A stretch of 9,657 nt of DNA from Gp13-AA77 sp036521995 (GCA_036521995.1 DATDGR010000124.1:1-9657), one strand, 5' to 3'. Numbered from the stretch's first letter, positions 1-8,114 are shown. Numbers and translations: made by a program. Notes: a model not told the origin generated them from the sequence alone.

Positions 1-697
1 GCTCCTGACGTTCCGGACGGACGTCTCCTCGGCTGAGCTTTCGCTGGTGCAGGCTCTGGCCGGGCTGCACCAGTTTCTCGGCTATGACCGCGTGCCCGAA
101 AACTTTGACGTGGTCGGAGACCTGGCGTACACGGCGTTGCACGTCAACAAGCAGGATCTCGAGCTCATGGCCCTCCAGCACCGTGCTGACCTTCGGGCGG
201 CGCAACAGGGAGTCACCGCCGCCGGCAGCCAATACAAGCTGGCCCAGGCGAACGGAAAGCGCGATCTGATCACGGCCTTCACGTACAGTCACGTCTCAGG
301 CATTAGCTCGGCCGGCTTTACGGCCAGCATCGAAATTCCCGTTTGGGACAAGAACCAGGGTGAGATCGCACGCACGCATTACGCCATCAGTGGAGCCGAG
401 GAGAGCGAAAAGGCCGCCGAAGATCTGGTCCGAGCCGACGTCGAGAATGCTTATGGAGGATGGCGTACCGCCGACCAGGTTGCGGTGCTTTACGAATCCG
501 GCTACCTGAAGCAGGCCCAGGACTCAAGGGACATCAGCCAATATGCTTACGAGCGCGGCGCCGCCAGCCTGCTGGATTTTCTCGACGCCGAGCGCAGCTA
601 CCGTGCCACACAACTGGCCTATCGCCAGGCCCTGGCCAATTACATGATCGCGCTCGAACAGGTGCGCGAAGCAGTGGGAACGAGGAATCTGCCATGA
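1..697 (+). CDS. Outer-membrane efflux factor, CzcC/TolC family (5'-truncated)
   Basis: This is the C-terminal 231 residues of an outer-membrane efflux protein (OEP family). The reading frame is open from base 2, so the true start lies before the window. The protein should form the trimeric outer-membrane channel of a tripartite metal-efflux pump. Visible signs are the long amphipathic helical stretches rich in Ala, Gln and Glu, an Arg/Ala-rich helix with ADLRAAQQGV, a beta-strand pair around FTASIEIPVWDKNQGEIA (a typical OEP strand then loop before the second long helix), and the C-terminal helix with GAASLLDFLDAERSYRATQ, a hallmark of CzcC-like proteins. It is the first of three genes in czcC-czcB-czcA order, and its TGA overlaps the adaptor ATG by 4 nt (ATGA), which points to translational coupling. 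The family is clear. The substrate cannot be read from this subunit. Confidence 0.9.
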   Translation, partial: LLTFRTDVSSAELSLVQALAGLHQFLGYDRVPENFDVVGDLAYTALHVNKQDLELMALQHRADLRAAQQGVTAAGSQYKLAQANGKRDLITAFTYSHVSGISSAGFTASIEIPVWDKNQGEIARTHYAISGAEESEKAAEDLVRADVENAYGGWRTADQVAVLYESGYLKQAQDSRDISQYAYERGAASLLDFLDAERSYRATQLAYRQALANYMIALEQVREAVGTRNLP

Positions 698-1887
698 GAA
701 AGCCTGCCACAACAAGAACGCTGAGAGATGGGGGATACCACTTCCCGTTCCGACAACGATTCCTAGAACTCATTCTGATCGCGGGGACAGCATTGGCCGC
801 GGCACTCGTGCTTACGGGCTGCACCCAGCACGGACCCATGGATGCCTCGGAGCCAAAGCCGCTCACCGCCCCTGACCCGAACGTCTTTGAAGTGCAAGAC
901 TCGCAGCAGTTTCCCTTAGTGGAGCCCGTCAGTCGCCCGGAGCCGGAGGTGCTGCGGGTGAACGGCGTGGTGACTCCCGACGTGGCCCGCACCGTGCACA
1001 TCAACGCCCTGGCGGGCGGACGGGTGCTCGACGTGCGAGTTAAGCTGGGCGACAACGTCGATAAGGGCCAAGTGATGGTCGTGGTTCACAGCCCTGACCT
1101 GGAGGCGGCCATCCAGCAGTATCGGAAGGATCAGGCGGACGAGCGTCTCGCCCAGGTGGCCTTTAAGCGGGCCCAGGAGCTCTACACCCACGGCGCCATG
1201 GCCCTGCAAGACCTTCAGAACGCGGAGAACACGGCGCAGAAGGCACAAGTGGACGTGAAGACGGACGCCGAGCAGATCGGGCTTCTCGGCGGCGATCTCG
1301 ATCACCTCTCGCCCACCCTCGAGGTGCGGTCGCCGGTGGCGGGCGCGGTGGTCGATCAGCAGATCGCCAGCGGCGAAGCCGTCAAGTCGCTCGACAACTC
1401 ACAGAGCCTTTTCATGGTGGCGGATCTTTCGCGGGTGTGGGTGCTTTGCGACGTCTACGAGAATGATCTCAGCAAAGTTAAGCTCGGCGACACGGCCGAA
1501 ATCCGCTTGAATGCCTATCCGGACCGTGCCTTCCGGGGAACGGTCAGCAACATCTCCCAGGTGTTGGACCCGGCCACGCGCACCGCCAAAGTGCGAGTGG
1601 AGCTCGCCAACGTGGATCACCTGTTTCGTCCCCAGATGTTCGCCACCGTGACCTTCACTTCACGCCGGACCTACCCGAGGCTGCTGCTGCCGTCCACCTC
1701 CATTCTGCGTCTGCACGACAAGGACTGGGTGTTCGTGCGGGTGAGTGACCGCTCCTTCCGCCGCACCCCAGTGCAGGGCGGCGCAGTGGGTTCGGACGGA
1801 ATGCAGGAGATTCTGACGGGTCTCAACTTGGGCGACCAGGTGGTTTCCAACGCCCTCGAATTCTCGAGTGCCGTGTCGGCACAGTGA
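694..1887 (+). CDS. Periplasmic adaptor (membrane fusion) lipoprotein, CzcB/CusB-like
   Basis: This 397-residue protein links the inner-membrane RND pump to the outer-membrane factor. The frame is open upstream to 460, but I place the start at ATG 694: GAGGA at 682-686 sits 7 nt before it and the ATG overlaps the upstream stop. A hydrophobic stretch (about 24-40) ends in the lipobox VLTGC, so Cys43 is the probable lipidation site; the n-region of about 23 residues is long for a lipoprotein signal. A biotinyl-lipoyl-like half (AGGRVLDVRVKLGDNVDKGQ, about 102-121) comes next, then an alpha-hairpin (QQYRKDQADERLAQVAFKRA region), the second lipoyl half (LEVRSPVAGAVVDQQ), and a beta-barrel domain with VWVLCDVYENDLSKVKLGD. 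It ends with a membrane-proximal domain containing GLNLGDQVVSNA. There is no His-rich extension of the kind seen in some CzcB proteins. Substrate specificity is inferred only from the adjacent pump. Confidence 0.93.
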   Translation: MRKPATTRTLRDGGYHFPFRQRFLELILIAGTALAAALVLTGCTQHGPMDASEPKPLTAPDPNVFEVQDSQQFPLVEPVSRPEPEVLRVNGVVTPDVARTVHINALAGGRVLDVRVKLGDNVDKGQVMVVVHSPDLEAAIQQYRKDQADERLAQVAFKRAQELYTHGAMALQDLQNAENTAQKAQVDVKTDAEQIGLLGGDLDHLSPTLEVRSPVAGAVVDQQIASGEAVKSLDNSQSLFMVADLSRVWVLCDVYENDLSKVKLGDTAEIRLNAYPDRAFRGTVSNISQVLDPATRTAKVRVELANVDHLFRPQMFATVTFTSRRTYPRLLLPSTSILRLHDKDWVFVRVSDRSFRRTPVQGGAVGSDGMQEILTGLNLGDQVVSNALEFSSAVSAQ

Positions 1888-1907
1888 AAGGGAACAGCAA
1901 GAATTTA

Positions 1908-1961
1908 ATGTTGCCTCTGGCTTTGCTTGCGCCTTCTGACTCCGCGCTCTTTTGCCTATGA
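1908..1961 (+). CDS. 17-codon ORF overlapping the pump start (possible coupling leader)
   Basis: An ATG at 1908 opens a 17-codon frame (MLPLALLAPSDSALFCL) that ends in TGA 1959-1961, overlapping the pump's ATG 1958 as ATGA. The peptide is hydrophobic. Its own ribosome-binding site is weak: AGGGA lies about 15 nt upstream. The pump ATG has only pyrimidine-rich sequence before it, so ribosomes ending this ORF could re-initiate on the pump gene. The ORF may equally be a chance frame in a 70-nt spacer; there is no homology evidence. Confidence 0.3.
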   Translation: MLPLALLAPSDSALFCL

Positions 1962-4900
1962 TCCGACGCCTGGTTGATTTCGCCCTCAAAGAGAAGCTCT
2001 TGGTTCTGGCCTTTGGCATCTTGGTGCTCATTGGCGGTGCCGTCAGCTTTCACCGGCTTCCGATCGAGGCCTATCCCGACATCGCCGACATCTACGTCCA
2101 GGTGATCACCCAGTGGCCCGGGCGAGCGGCCGAAGAGGTCGAGCAGCAAATCACGGTCCCTCTCGAAGTCCAGTTGAACGGCGTGCCCCACTTGGTCCAC
2201 CTCCGTTCCGTCTCCCTCTTCGGCCTGTCGGTGGTCACCATGATCTTCGATGACTCGGCGGATAACCTCTGGAGCCGGGAGCAGGTGCTTGAAAGGCTGT
2301 CGATGGTGACGCTGCCGGCGGGTGTCAGTCCTCAGCTCGGCCCCGATTACAGTCCGGCCGAACAGATCTATTTCTACACGGTCACCAGTACCAATCCACG
2401 ATACGACGTGATGGAGCTCAAGTCCCTCCAGGACTGGGTGCTGGTGAACCAATTGAAGTCTGTTCCCGATATCGTTGACGATTCCATCTTCGGAGGCACC
2501 ACGCGCGAGTATCAGGTCCAGGTCGACCCGAACAAGATGATCGCTTACGGGTTGAGTCTGCCGCAGCTCGAGACAGCGCTGGCCAACAATAACGTCAACG
2601 CCGGGGGAAGCTTTATCGAACACGGCGAGCAGGCCTTCAACGTCCGCGCGGTGGGCCTGGTCAGACACACAGACGATATCGCCGCCACGGTGATCGCGAC
2701 GGTGAACGGCACGCCCGTGCGTGTGGGCGACGTGGGCACGGTGGTGCAAGGTCCGAAGATCCGGCTGGGGAAACTCGGCAAAGCCACGCGTCTAGCCGAC
2801 GGCAGCGTGGTGGATGACCCCGACGTGGTGGAAGGCATCGTGGTGCTGCGCAAAGGCGCCGAGGCCGAGAGCTCCCTCAAGGCCTTGCACGCCAAGGTCA
2901 AGGATCTCAACCAGCACCTCCTGCCACCCGGTGTAAAGGTTGTGCCTCACATTGACCGTGACGACCTGGTCCACTACACCACGCACACCGTGCTGCATAA
3001 CCTCACCGAAGGCATTGTGCTGGTGACGGTCGTGCTCTTCATCTTTCTCGGAAATGTCCGTAGCGCGCTGATTGTAGCTGGAACCATTCCCTTCTCGCTC
3101 CTGTTTGCATCCATTCTCCTTGATCTGCGGCATATTCCTGCCAACCTGCTCTCCCTGGGAGCGCTGGACTTCGGCATGGTGGTGGATGGCGCCGTGGTGA
3201 TGGTGGAGAACATTCTACGCCACCTCAGCCGCCCCAGCGACACCAACCTGCCGCTCGCCGAGAAGATCAGCCGGGCTGCTCACGAAGTGCAGCGGCCGGT
3301 TTTCTACGCCATCTTGATCATCATTACAGCTTACATGCCGATCTTCACCTTGCAGCGCGTAGAGGGAAAGCTCTTCCGGCCGATGGCTTTCACCGTGGCC
3401 TTCGCCCTGCTCGGAGCCCTCGCGTTTTCCCTGGTGATGGCTCCTGTGCTTTCCAGCATTTTCTTCCGCCGCGGTGTAAAGGAGTGGCACAACCCGGTAC
3501 TGGCGGTTGTTATCCGCGCCTACCGCCGCGGCGTGGGCTGGTGCATCGAGCATCGCATCATTACCGTGGGGGGATCCTTCCTGTTGTTGGCGGCCTGTGC
3601 CATTACCGTTTGGAGCGGCGTCATCGGCTCCGAGTTCCTGCCGCACCTGGACGAGGGCGCGATCTGGGCTCGTGGCACCTTGGCTCCAAGTACCGGTCCC
3701 TCCGAAGGCGAGAAGGTGATGGACGAAGCCCGGCGAATCTTCATCAGCTTTCCGGAGGTCACCCAGGTGGTGAGCCAGGTGGGCCGGCCCGACGACGGCA
3801 CGGACTCCACCGGTTTCTTCAACACCGAATACTTTGTCGATTTGAAGCCGCGCTCCCAGTGGCGGCGGCAGTTCAAGACCAAGGATGACCTGATTGACGC
3901 CATGGACAAACAAGTCGAGACCATCCCCGGTGTGGTCTGGGGCTTCTCGCAGCCCATTGCGGACAACGTCGAAGAGGCCGTCAGCGGCGTCAAGGGCCAG
4001 CTGGCGGTGAAGATCTTTGGCGGCGACCTTCATGACCTTGAAGATACGGCGGACAAGATCGTCGACGTGATGAAGGACGTCCCCGGAGTGGCCGACTTGG
4101 GGGTGTTTCGGGTGCTCGGCCAGCCGAACGTAAACCTGGCAGTCGACCGGCAAAGGGCAAGCCGCTTCGGGCTCAATGTAAGCGACGTTCAGGATGCCGT
4201 CCAGACGGCGGTGGGCGGCAACGCGGTCAGCCAAGTCCTGCAGGGTGAGCGGCGCTATGACCTGGTGGTCCGCTACCAGCCACAATTCCGGCAGAGAATC
4301 GAAGACATTTCCAATATCCGCATTCTGGCGCCTACCGGTGAGCGCGTCGCGCTCGCGCAGCTCTGTGACGTTGAGGTCGAGGACGGGGCCTCCATGATCT
4401 ATCGTGAAGGCAACTCGCGCTACATCGCCATCAAGTACAGCGTGCGCGGCCGGGATCTTGGAAGCACTGTCCGTCAGGCGATGACTGAAATTGACAAGCG
4501 AGTGAAGCTGCCGGAAGGCTACCACCTGGACTGGGCCGGCGAGTACGAAAGCCAGCAACGGGCCAACAAGCGCCTGTCAATCGTGGTTCCCGTCACGGTC
4601 CTGCTGATCTTCATCATTCTCTACACGGAATTCGACTCCTTCAAGTGGGCGGGACTGATCCTCACCAACGTGGCGCTGGCTCCGCTGGGCGGTGTCTTCG
4701 CGCTGTTGGTGACCGGCACGCATTTCAGCGTTTCCTCCGGAGTGGGTTTCCTGGCGCTCTTCGGCGTCTCGGTTCAGATCGGGGTCATTATGGTGACCTA
4801 CATCAATCAACTGCGGGCCCGCGGGCACTCCGTCAGGGGCGCCGCCATTGAGGGCGCGGTGTTGCGTCTGCGTCCCATCATGATGACGATGCTCGTAGCG

Positions 4901-5092
4901 ACCCTAGGACTGCTGCCGGCAGCACTTTCGCACGACATTGGTTCGGATTCGCAGCGCCCGTTTGCCATCGTAATCGTCGGCGGTCTTATGGTAGACCTCA
5001 TCATCAGCCTCGTGCTCCTGCCTACGCTGTATGTCTGGTTCGCGCGTCCTGGCGACAAGCTGCCCAGCGCCGAAGAGGCTTTTGAAGAGTAA
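1958..5092 (+). CDS. czcA: Heavy-metal efflux RND permease, CzcA/CusA family
   Basis: This full-length 1044-residue inner-membrane proton antiporter is the motor of the tripartite metal pump. ATG 1958 is preferred over TTG 1952; an in-frame stop at 1937 limits any other choice. The N-terminal membrane helix with LPIEAYPDIADIYVQVITQWPG is typical of the HME-RND subfamily. The TM4 motif DFGMVVDGAVVMVEN spans about 404-418 and keeps the proton-relay acids D404, D410 and E417, equivalent to D402/D408/E415 described for CzcA. The second half begins near GSEFLPHLDEGAIWARGTL (about 557-575), followed by GRPDDGTDSTGFFNTEYF and the C-terminal helix bundle ending LPTLYVWFARPGD. The methionine used by E. 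coli CusA near residue 573 is Ala here, so a Cu/Ag role is less likely than Co/Zn/Cd/Ni-type divalent cations (inference). A small acidic insertion (ADGSVVDDPDVVEG, about 280-293) lies in the first porter region. The symbol denotes the family, not a tested substrate. Confidence 0.93.
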   Translation: MIRRLVDFALKEKLLVLAFGILVLIGGAVSFHRLPIEAYPDIADIYVQVITQWPGRAAEEVEQQITVPLEVQLNGVPHLVHLRSVSLFGLSVVTMIFDDSADNLWSREQVLERLSMVTLPAGVSPQLGPDYSPAEQIYFYTVTSTNPRYDVMELKSLQDWVLVNQLKSVPDIVDDSIFGGTTREYQVQVDPNKMIAYGLSLPQLETALANNNVNAGGSFIEHGEQAFNVRAVGLVRHTDDIAATVIATVNGTPVRVGDVGTVVQGPKIRLGKLGKATRLADGSVVDDPDVVEGIVVLRKGAEAESSLKALHAKVKDLNQHLLPPGVKVVPHIDRDDLVHYTTHTVLHNLTEGIVLVTVVLFIFLGNVRSALIVAGTIPFSLLFASILLDLRHIPANLLSLGALDFGMVVDGAVVMVENILRHLSRPSDTNLPLAEKISRAAHEVQRPVFYAILIIITAYMPIFTLQRVEGKLFRPMAFTVAFALLGALAFSLVMAPVLSSIFFRRGVKEWHNPVLAVVIRAYRRGVGWCIEHRIITVGGSFLLLAACAITVWSGVIGSEFLPHLDEGAIWARGTLAPSTGPSEGEKVMDEARRIFISFPEVTQVVSQVGRPDDGTDSTGFFNTEYFVDLKPRSQWRRQFKTKDDLIDAMDKQVETIPGVVWGFSQPIADNVEEAVSGVKGQLAVKIFGGDLHDLEDTADKIVDVMKDVPGVADLGVFRVLGQPNVNLAVDRQRASRFGLNVSDVQDAVQTAVGGNAVSQVLQGERRYDLVVRYQPQFRQRIEDISNIRILAPTGERVALAQLCDVEVEDGASMIYREGNSRYIAIKYSVRGRDLGSTVRQAMTEIDKRVKLPEGYHLDWAGEYESQQRANKRLSIVVPVTVLLIFIILYTEFDSFKWAGLILTNVALAPLGGVFALLVTGTHFSVSSGVGFLALFGVSVQIGVIMVTYINQLRARGHSVRGAAIEGAVLRLRPIMMTMLVATLGLLPAALSHDIGSDSQRPFAIVIVGGLMVDLIISLVLLPTLYVWFARPGDKLPSAEEAFEE

Positions 5093-5242
5093 CAGGCGGT
5101 AGTTAACCTTCGTCATAGCTTGGAATCAAGTGGCCTTTGCCGACCTGCTCAGCGTCAGACCTTCCTTCGGGATTACGGAGATGAAGGTGTGATCGCCAAA
5201 GCAACGGCCGACAGAGATAACGCCGCAGCTCTGGTTCTGCGT

Positions 5243-5257
5243 GGGATCGACGATCCC
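5243..5257. other. Short perfect hairpin in the convergent spacer
   Basis: GGGATC-GAC-GATCCC forms a 6-bp stem with a 3-nt loop, lying between the convergent pump and caspase-like genes and followed by more C/G-rich sequence. Neither strand has a T-run after it, so it does not meet the pattern of an intrinsic terminator. It may still be the 3' structure of either transcript. Nothing else stands out in the 205-nt spacer. Confidence 0.3.
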
Positions 5258-5297
5258 CCCGGGGAGGCCGTCTCCTCCAGGATCAAGCCTAACACCG

Positions 5298-7322
5298 TCA
5301 ACTCCTCCGCTTCACAACCAGGACTCTCTGGACGGTGGTCCACCCGCCCAGGTCAAGAGGCTTGCCCAAAACCGGAGTCAGGCCGCGGGTCACGCCTGCG
5401 GAATCCATAAGCAATTGCTGCAGCGGATCCAGTTCCTCACCCCCTTCCGGTATAGCCCTGATCTGGCCCTGGGTGAGAGGAGTGAGGTCGATGGGTCTAT
5501 AGCTCGCGAATACCTTCAAAATGTCGGTCACCAAAGAGCGCCCTTTAGGCACAAAGGTGGTGAAAGACCTGGTAAGCGTCAGGCCCGGTTTCAACACTTC
5601 CTCCGCACCTTGTTCCGCCGGGTAAACGACGGAAACACTGCCATCACTGGAGAGGTCTAGGATGGCAATGTAGAGGTCCCTAGCGGAGTTGTTGGCGAGG
5701 GTGGCGTCGATCGTCTCGCCCGCCGAGACGCCCACATCGGGACGACCCACGCGAGCCATGGGATCGCGCGTCTGGCTCCCCTTGAGGGTAAACGACAAGT
5801 CGATCTCCGGCTCGGAGTTGCGTATCGAGAGGACGCTGAACCACTTGGCCCAAGACCTGATTTGCTCCACCAAGCGATTCACCACATCGGGATCGCTAAC
5901 TGCCACCGGTGTCGACAGTGTGGTGGAGTCGGCGCCCAGAGTTTCTATCTTTCCCCCGGCCTGCTTCACCTGCATGTTGCAGATCCAGGGGTGGTCCACG
6001 ACCTCAATGTACCTAAAGGGCGAAAGAGCGTCCTTGATCGACTGCAAGGTCGGCGAACCCTCCACACCGTCAAGAAAAACCCTCAGTCGCGAATTGCCAT
6101 AGCGGTGCTCGCGCTCGACGGCGCGAGAGGCGGGAGCGATTTTGGTGCCCGAAACGAACGTCGCCTCGGAGGTGAGAGCGTCTATCGTCACAATCTGCAC
6201 TCTGGCGACGGGTCTCTCCGGTGGCGCGAATTTCTTGCTGCCGGGCGGGTAGACCTCGAATACCGACCCCACCGTGGCTCCCTGAACCTGCCCCACGTCG
6301 AGCGTCACTCGACGCGGGTTGAGCTGCGAGGGCGATGCTCCTACGTAGACTCGGGCCAGGCTGCTGCCGTCTCCAAAGACGTACTGGTCAGCTTCGGCAC
6401 CCTCGAGTGCAGGATGCTGGGCCGGGTAGTTCGCCGTTACATTGCCGATCACACTGTCCATGATGTCGCGATAGGTGACACCTGCCTTGGCGCTGCGAAG
6501 TTGCAGGGTCAGAAAATAGGTGAGGGCGCCATGATCCTTGCCTTCGCTGAAGTGCTCAAAGGCGTTCTCCTTGGAAGTGGCCGCGGCGATGAAGGCGAAC
6601 TTTGGCGATCCTGGCTCATCGGTCTCTTCGATACCTCGCGTCGTCGCAACCGCATAAGAGGGCAGGGGAGGTGGCGTACGCGTGTCGGCGGGGATCGAGC
6701 GTACGCGCGCGCCCCGGACCAGCGTTCCGGAGTGGCAGCTATCCAGGATGAAGGTGAGGTTCTTGGTCTTGGCGGCCAGTTCAAGCAGAAGCCCGTGCAG
6801 CTCGGCCCCGCTGATGTCGAATACCTTCCCTTCCGGGTCACGTGAATCGTAGGGAACGATGGTCTCATCAAGTCCGCTGATCATCTTGCCCGTGACATCC
6901 TTCATCTGGGAACCGTGGCCACTATAATGGAAGAGCACGATATCGCCCGGTTGTGCTTTGGCGATCAGGTGGGTTTGAATGGCCTGAATGATGGCGGCGT
7001 GAGTGGCTTGCGAATCCTCCAGGACCAGAATGTTTTCGGGGGGGAACTCGAATTTTCCAATCAGCACCTGCCTCATATCCTCCACATCATTGATCGACCC
7101 GGCGAGCGGCGAGATTCTGTCCCGATACTTGTAGTTGTTGATGCCGACCAGCAGGGCCAACTTCCGGGGCGCGTCCGGCGCCATCGCTGGATGGGACACG
7201 GCTGCTTCCGGTCTTATGGGAGGCTGCCCAGCCTTCTCGGCGAGGGATCCCGTTTCGAAGGTACAGAAAAGCAGCAGCAGAGCCATCACCGAGTACGCCA
7301 GGCTTCGAGCTCTTGTTTTCAT
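5298..7322 (-). CDS. Exported caspase-like (peptidase C14/metacaspase-type) protein with DUF4384-like C-terminus
   Basis: This 674-residue protein starts at ATG 7322 with a strong Shine-Dalgarno (AGGAGGG at 7327-7333, 4 nt spacing). A Sec signal is visible: MKTRAR, a hydrophobic core around 10-20, and a likely cleavage near residue 28 (GSLA). The caspase fold runs from about 54 (RKLALLVGINNYKY) to about 317. The catalytic His is H136 in HYSGHGSQ and the catalytic Cys is C196 in ILDSCHSGT. The GLDETIVPYD segment (150-159) resembles the acidic S1-pocket region of metacaspases, which cleave after Arg or Lys, so a basic P1 preference is inferred. Residues 335-395 look like a small beta-rich linker domain (QGATVGSVFEVYPPG). 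Residues about 530-620 match the DUF4384 pattern (GETIDATLANNSARDLYIAI, then VYPAE, then FASYRPIDL). The gene lies 16 nt after the NlpC/P60-like gene, so the two are very likely one operon. Substrate and function are unknown. Confidence 0.9.
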   Translation of the reverse strand: MKTRARSLAYSVMALLLLFCTFETGSLAEKAGQPPIRPEAAVSHPAMAPDAPRKLALLVGINNYKYRDRISPLAGSINDVEDMRQVLIGKFEFPPENILVLEDSQATHAAIIQAIQTHLIAKAQPGDIVLFHYSGHGSQMKDVTGKMISGLDETIVPYDSRDPEGKVFDISGAELHGLLLELAAKTKNLTFILDSCHSGTLVRGARVRSIPADTRTPPPLPSYAVATTRGIEETDEPGSPKFAFIAAATSKENAFEHFSEGKDHGALTYFLTLQLRSAKAGVTYRDIMDSVIGNVTANYPAQHPALEGAEADQYVFGDGSSLARVYVGASPSQLNPRRVTLDVGQVQGATVGSVFEVYPPGSKKFAPPERPVARVQIVTIDALTSEATFVSGTKIAPASRAVEREHRYGNSRLRVFLDGVEGSPTLQSIKDALSPFRYIEVVDHPWICNMQVKQAGGKIETLGADSTTLSTPVAVSDPDVVNRLVEQIRSWAKWFSVLSIRNSEPEIDLSFTLKGSQTRDPMARVGRPDVGVSAGETIDATLANNSARDLYIAILDLSSDGSVSVVYPAEQGAEEVLKPGLTLTRSFTTFVPKGRSLVTDILKVFASYRPIDLTPLTQGQIRAIPEGGEELDPLQQLLMDSAGVTRGLTPVLGKPLDLGGWTTVQRVLVVKRRS

Positions 7323-7326
7323 CGGA

Positions 7327-7333
7327 CCCTCCT
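7327..7333 (-). promoter_or_regulatory. Strong ribosome-binding site of the caspase-like gene
   Basis: AGGAGGG on the minus strand lies 4 nt before ATG 7322, inside the 16-nt gap after the upstream gene's TAG. It fixes the start codon and indicates that the second gene of the operon is translated independently. Confidence 0.8.
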
Positions 7334-7338
7334 GGGTG

Positions 7339-7980
7339 CTACTCGTCGATGGCCTTGTACACTTCGGGGATGTAATGATTCAGACGCGACCAGGTTGTTC
7401 GATGGTAGATGACTCGGGCGGCGCTTCCCGAGGCCTCGTAGACGTTGATCGTGCCGTCCGGATTGTATCCAGCAAACAAAACAACATGTGAACCCGGCTT
7501 GCACAAAGCGTCGCCCGGCTTCATGTCCGTGAACCAGTTGTATTTTGCCTTTCCGGCGATGGTCCGCAGAGTGCTGGTACCGTAAGGGTGGTGAGGCAGC
7601 CCCCAGCAGAAGCAGACGAAGCCGGAGCAATCTGTCCCCGCGGCGCACGATAAGACGCCATCGCGGCTGTGGGCGCCTGCCGCCAGCCCCTTGGCGATCC
7701 TCTGATCGAAAACCTCGGGTGAATCCGAGCCGCCCCAGCAATAGGGGAGTCCGGTCACGCGTTGTCCAGCTTTCCAGTCACTTCGGTAGTTCTTCGCGCA
7801 CGAAGCGTGCAGGTTGGTGACGCCGCACGTCCAGGTGTGAGCGGCCAAGAGCTTCGCCCTAGCGATGATGTCAGCCCGGGTGGCGAGGGGCAGGCGTGCG
7901 ATCACGCTGGTTTGAGCCTCCCCAAGCGGGGCTGGAAACAGGCAAAGACATATCAGCAGAAAGCGGACTCGGGAAAGCAC
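7339..7980 (-). CDS. Exported NlpC/P60-like cysteine peptidase/amidase
   Basis: I assign 213 residues starting at GTG 7980, because GGAGG at 7988-7992 lies 7 nt before it; the frame also opens at GTG 8004, which has no comparable site. The N-terminus MLSRVRFLLICLCLFPAPLGEA is a good Sec signal, probably cleaved after residue 22. The core shows GLPYCWGG (77-84, the Tyr/Trp-Gly-Gly segment before the active site), the nucleophile Cys118 in GTDCSGFV, the catalytic His165 in GSHVVLFAG, and Glu182 in VYEASG as a possible third residue. This order is that of NlpC/P60 enzymes, which usually cut peptidoglycan stem peptides. Extra cysteines at 52, 61 and 112 suggest disulphides in an exported protein (inference). 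No SH3b or LysM cell-wall binding domain is present. It is the first long gene of the minus-strand unit, upstream of the caspase-like gene. The target is not shown by the sequence. Confidence 0.87.
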   Translation of the reverse strand: MLSRVRFLLICLCLFPAPLGEAQTSVIARLPLATRADIIARAKLLAAHTWTCGVTNLHASCAKNYRSDWKAGQRVTGLPYCWGGSDSPEVFDQRIAKGLAAGAHSRDGVLSCAAGTDCSGFVCFCWGLPHHPYGTSTLRTIAGKAKYNWFTDMKPGDALCKPGSHVVLFAGYNPDGTINVYEASGSAARVIYHRTTWSRLNHYIPEVYKAIDE

Positions 7981-8114
7981 AGACAAACCTCCATTGAAGA
8001 GCACCGGACACGCTGAGCACGATCAATGACAATCGCGCCGGCCGGCAGACGAAGCTCGGCAAGGCTCTTCCGGGCGGTGTCCACGTCCTCGGCGGTAACG
8101 ATGCGCCTGGGCAT
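7953..8114 (-). CDS. Small ORF or gene remnant, 53 codons, overlapping the NlpC/P60 start
   Basis: ATG 8114, preceded directly by TAA, opens a 53-codon frame beginning MPRRIVTAEDVDTARKSLAE. About the first 33 codons favour G/C in the third position as real genes here do, and this part reads like a genuine N-terminus (basic start, I/V-T-A-E-D-V helix cap, then GAIVIDRAQ). After about residue 38 (CSSMEVCLCF onward) the frame runs through the NlpC/P60 ribosome-binding site and signal-peptide coding region and no longer looks like a conserved protein. It overlaps the NlpC/P60 gene by 28 nt in another frame. It could be a short upstream gene, a leader ORF that couples translation, or the 5' remnant of a longer gene cut by deletion. 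I do not recognise a specific family. Confidence 0.35.
   Translation of the reverse strand: MPRRIVTAEDVDTARKSLAELRLPAGAIVIDRAQRVRCSSMEVCLCFPESAFC
7988..7992 (-). promoter_or_regulatory. Ribosome-binding site that decides the NlpC/P60 start
   Basis: GGAGG on the minus strand, 7 nt before GTG 7980. It supports a start eight codons downstream of the longest frame and leaves a compact signal peptide. Confidence 0.7.

Noticed and set aside
719..732. CTGAGAGATGG, similar to the core of a TPP riboswitch
   Set aside because: It lies inside the adaptor coding sequence just after its start, and no other TPP-riboswitch element is nearby.
3215..4558. A 447-codon minus-strand frame inside the RND pump gene
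   Set aside because: It is the antisense shadow of a conserved pump; its composition is rich in Asp, His and Arg as expected from the complement of a GC-rich gene.
5862..6845. A 327-codon plus-strand frame opposite the caspase-like gene
   Set aside because: It is antisense to a clear gene with intact catalytic motifs, has no recognisable domain, and is explained by high third-position GC.
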